This document shows positions 61,938 through 64,000 of a stretch of DNA of 64,000 nucleotides, in pieces. Position 1 is the first letter of the stretch. Each line of letters opens with the position of its first letter. The notes under the pieces are model-generated. The model was given only the letters and a program-made list of their open reading frames with translations. It was not told the DNA's origin and searched no databases. The stretch comes from Dendrobium chrysotoxum. Its lineage: Eukaryota; Streptophyta; Magnoliopsida; Asparagales; Orchidaceae. The stretch is taken from assembly GCA_019925795.1 (NCBI GenBank), contig CM034314.1, forward strand, positions 78,178,780 through 78,242,779, given 5' to 3'. The position numbers and the translations under genes are program-made.

Positions 61938-64000
61938 GTATGTTTTAAACATAATTTTTCTCTTAGATTAGCACTTATTTCTGAGAAAGAGAACTTAAGC
62001 TGTTTTTCCTCTTAATTGTCTTTCATTGTCCTCGTTAAATTCAGACAAGGATAGAAGGACAATTACTATGTTAGTTAAGCAACCATGACTGCAACTTTGC
62101 TACCACTTCCGTTATTTATTTATTTTAATAAAATAGAAATCAATCAGCAGAAAAAGATATTCAATTTAAGATTAAAAGGGGGTATAGATTGTGTGAGGCT
62201 TCCCCACTATACAGAATGTGAGGAGGCATTGATGCACACAAATTTTCCCTTACATAGTAGTGATACTTCAAAATTGGAGTAAATAGACTATCATGATTGA
62301 TATGTATCTAAAAAATTCACATGATCAACACAAAACTTGAGGCAAATAGGTAACATTTGAATGAAAAATTTTCAAAGTTAATTCAAGATCACCTAAACTT
62401 TGATTGAACAAATTTATAGTTGAATTGGATATCTCAATGAGATGAACTCATCGAAACAATAAATGATCAGAATTTAGTCAAAATGAACAAAAATTTAGCA
62501 CTTGAAGCATATTTGAAAGCTTTCGAATATTAATTAAAGTACCAAATGATTTTCAAATCTTGCATGCTTATAGTCAAAGCGAGCAACTTGGTGAGATTAA
62601 TCTAACGAGTCAAAGATCATTCGATTATGACATCATTAAGACACTTAATTGTTGGGTAAATTATCTATGATCAAGGGCTCAATATGAATCATTCGATGTA
62701 GTGTTTTGGATTCTAACCAAATTTGTCAAAATGTCCCTTTCAAAAATGCTATAAGTTGGCCTCATTTTTTATATGAGAAGAGTTGAAGAGCTAAATAACC
62801 TTATTGAATTTTCTTGCGATCATCTTTGACCACCACCTAGCTATTGCCGTCATCATCACTAGACTGTTGTCATCTGATCATTGTCATTTAACTATTAATA
62901 TTTAACTCTGCTATTGGGCTTTAATTATCTTCTTATGAACATTCAATTTTTGTAATCTCCCCAATAGAATTAAACAATTGTTCTCAACTATGTATAATCA
63001 CATATTCTTCCATTTTGAGGAAGAGATTATTTTTGTATCTTTCATTATATAGTGGATTATTGTAATTAGGCTAAGCTTTGTGATTTTTTCCATTATTGGG
63101 TTTTTAAAATGAAAAATTTTGTTTTCTCACAACTTTTTATTCGTAGGTATTGGAATTTTTATACAAATCTAAGATCGAAATCATATAATCTACCGTTTCA
63201 AATTTTCTAGCTAATGACTCGTAACAATTTGAAGACATTTGTGAGAAATCATTCCTAACATTATATCAAATGTTTTTCTAGTGGCTGACAATCAATGACT
63301 CAATCTAAGACAGCGTAATAGGTCATTAAGATAACCTGGCTACGCATTGGAGGTTCGTATGTGTAAGATAGAAAAACTTCAAGTTCAAATTCTATAACTC
63401 TTAGAGGAGAAGTACAATATCATAGCATGATGGAGTTGGTGCACCAAAAAATCAATAATAGTTTGGAGTTGATCTATTTGATGCCACTCAGTCAATATCT
63501 ATTCATATCACAACTCCTCCACGATAGCCTTATCATAGTCTCTTGGACACTACCAGTACAACATATCCTTCTCATGTTGTTTGGCTAATCTATAATTCTT
63601 CACCAGCTATGAAGAACTTAAATTAACATTGCCTTATTGATGCCACTTGTGAGCTTATAAGAGATAAGCTACGATGCATTGTTCAAGAGGGATTCCTTTT
63701 GAGGGAAAGTAACTATAGGGTAGCATCTACGGGAAGCTATTAGCAGATATGATATACTAAAAAGATCCCATGTGGGCAAGTGATATACATGATATCTACT
63801 AATAATCGTGAGATGCCACATCCATGAGATAGTCTCTATAGAGAGCTAGTTTTGGATTGAGTCTTCACCATAAATATTCCATGAAAGTAAGTGGTTGATA
63901 GAGTTTCCATTCATTTAAAAATCTCAGAAGGTAAAATCTTTATAAGGTGCAGGATCATCTAAAAATCTTAGAAGACATAAGCATTGGAAGGTAAATGTAT
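61938..64000 (+). other. Peroxiredoxin intron 2 (at least 2.06 kb) or lost 3' end
   Basis: AT-rich sequence with no exon matching the C-terminal half of a type II peroxiredoxin and no recognisable transposon protein. A CCACCACCTAGCTATTGCCG patch at about 62830 is not coding. Either the third exon lies beyond the window or the gene is truncated. Confidence 0.55.

Overview
The window comes from a nuclear genome of a flowering plant. It carries plant-type chromoviral Ty3/gypsy and Ty1/copia elements, RTE-like LINEs with (TTG)n tails, short MITEs, an intron-rich MIF4G/MA3 nucleolar protein gene, and a plant type II peroxiredoxin. The species, and whether it is a monocot or a dicot, cannot be settled from the sequence. 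No bacterial features, CRISPR array, rRNA or tRNA gene were seen.

Layout. (1) 1-572 is a LINE 3' end. (2) 1333-11888 is a minus-strand chromovirus (element 1) with exact 5-bp target duplications (TTGCG). Its left LTR was later invaded by a solo LTR (1349-3332, duplication TAAGT). (3) 11950-14408 is a two-LTR element with only 75 bp of interior. (4) 16662-46904 holds the last eight exons of a plus-strand NOM1/SGD1-type gene (MIF4G plus MA3 domains). Its 5' exons are not in the window, so the retroelements at 1-14.4 kb may lie in an upstream intron or in front of the gene. (5) The last intron (23946-46514, 22.6 kb) splits the MA3 domain. It contains a TIR element, a LINE split by a gypsy remnant, a young complete chromovirus (element 2, 30446-39188, duplication GTGAT), a 2.8-kb LINE, several LINE tails and a foldback MITE. 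(6) 46905-54830 is AT-rich intergenic DNA with MITEs. (7) 54838-59394 is a decayed copia element (duplication TTTAG). (8) 59224-61089 is a near-perfect 622-bp tandem triplication of the copia 3' LTR segment plus its flank. (9) 61388-61937 holds the first two exons of a type II peroxiredoxin. Its promoter starts about 300 bp after the triplication, and its third exon is not in the window.

The two host genes are both on the plus strand and have unrelated jobs (ribosome biogenesis and peroxide reduction). Everything between them is transposable-element history. Target-site duplications give the order of several insertions. No new multi-gene system was found. The most useful leads are the triplication reaching the peroxiredoxin promoter, the giant intron inside the MA3 domain, the pol coding region that runs into the LTR, and the datable nested insertions.
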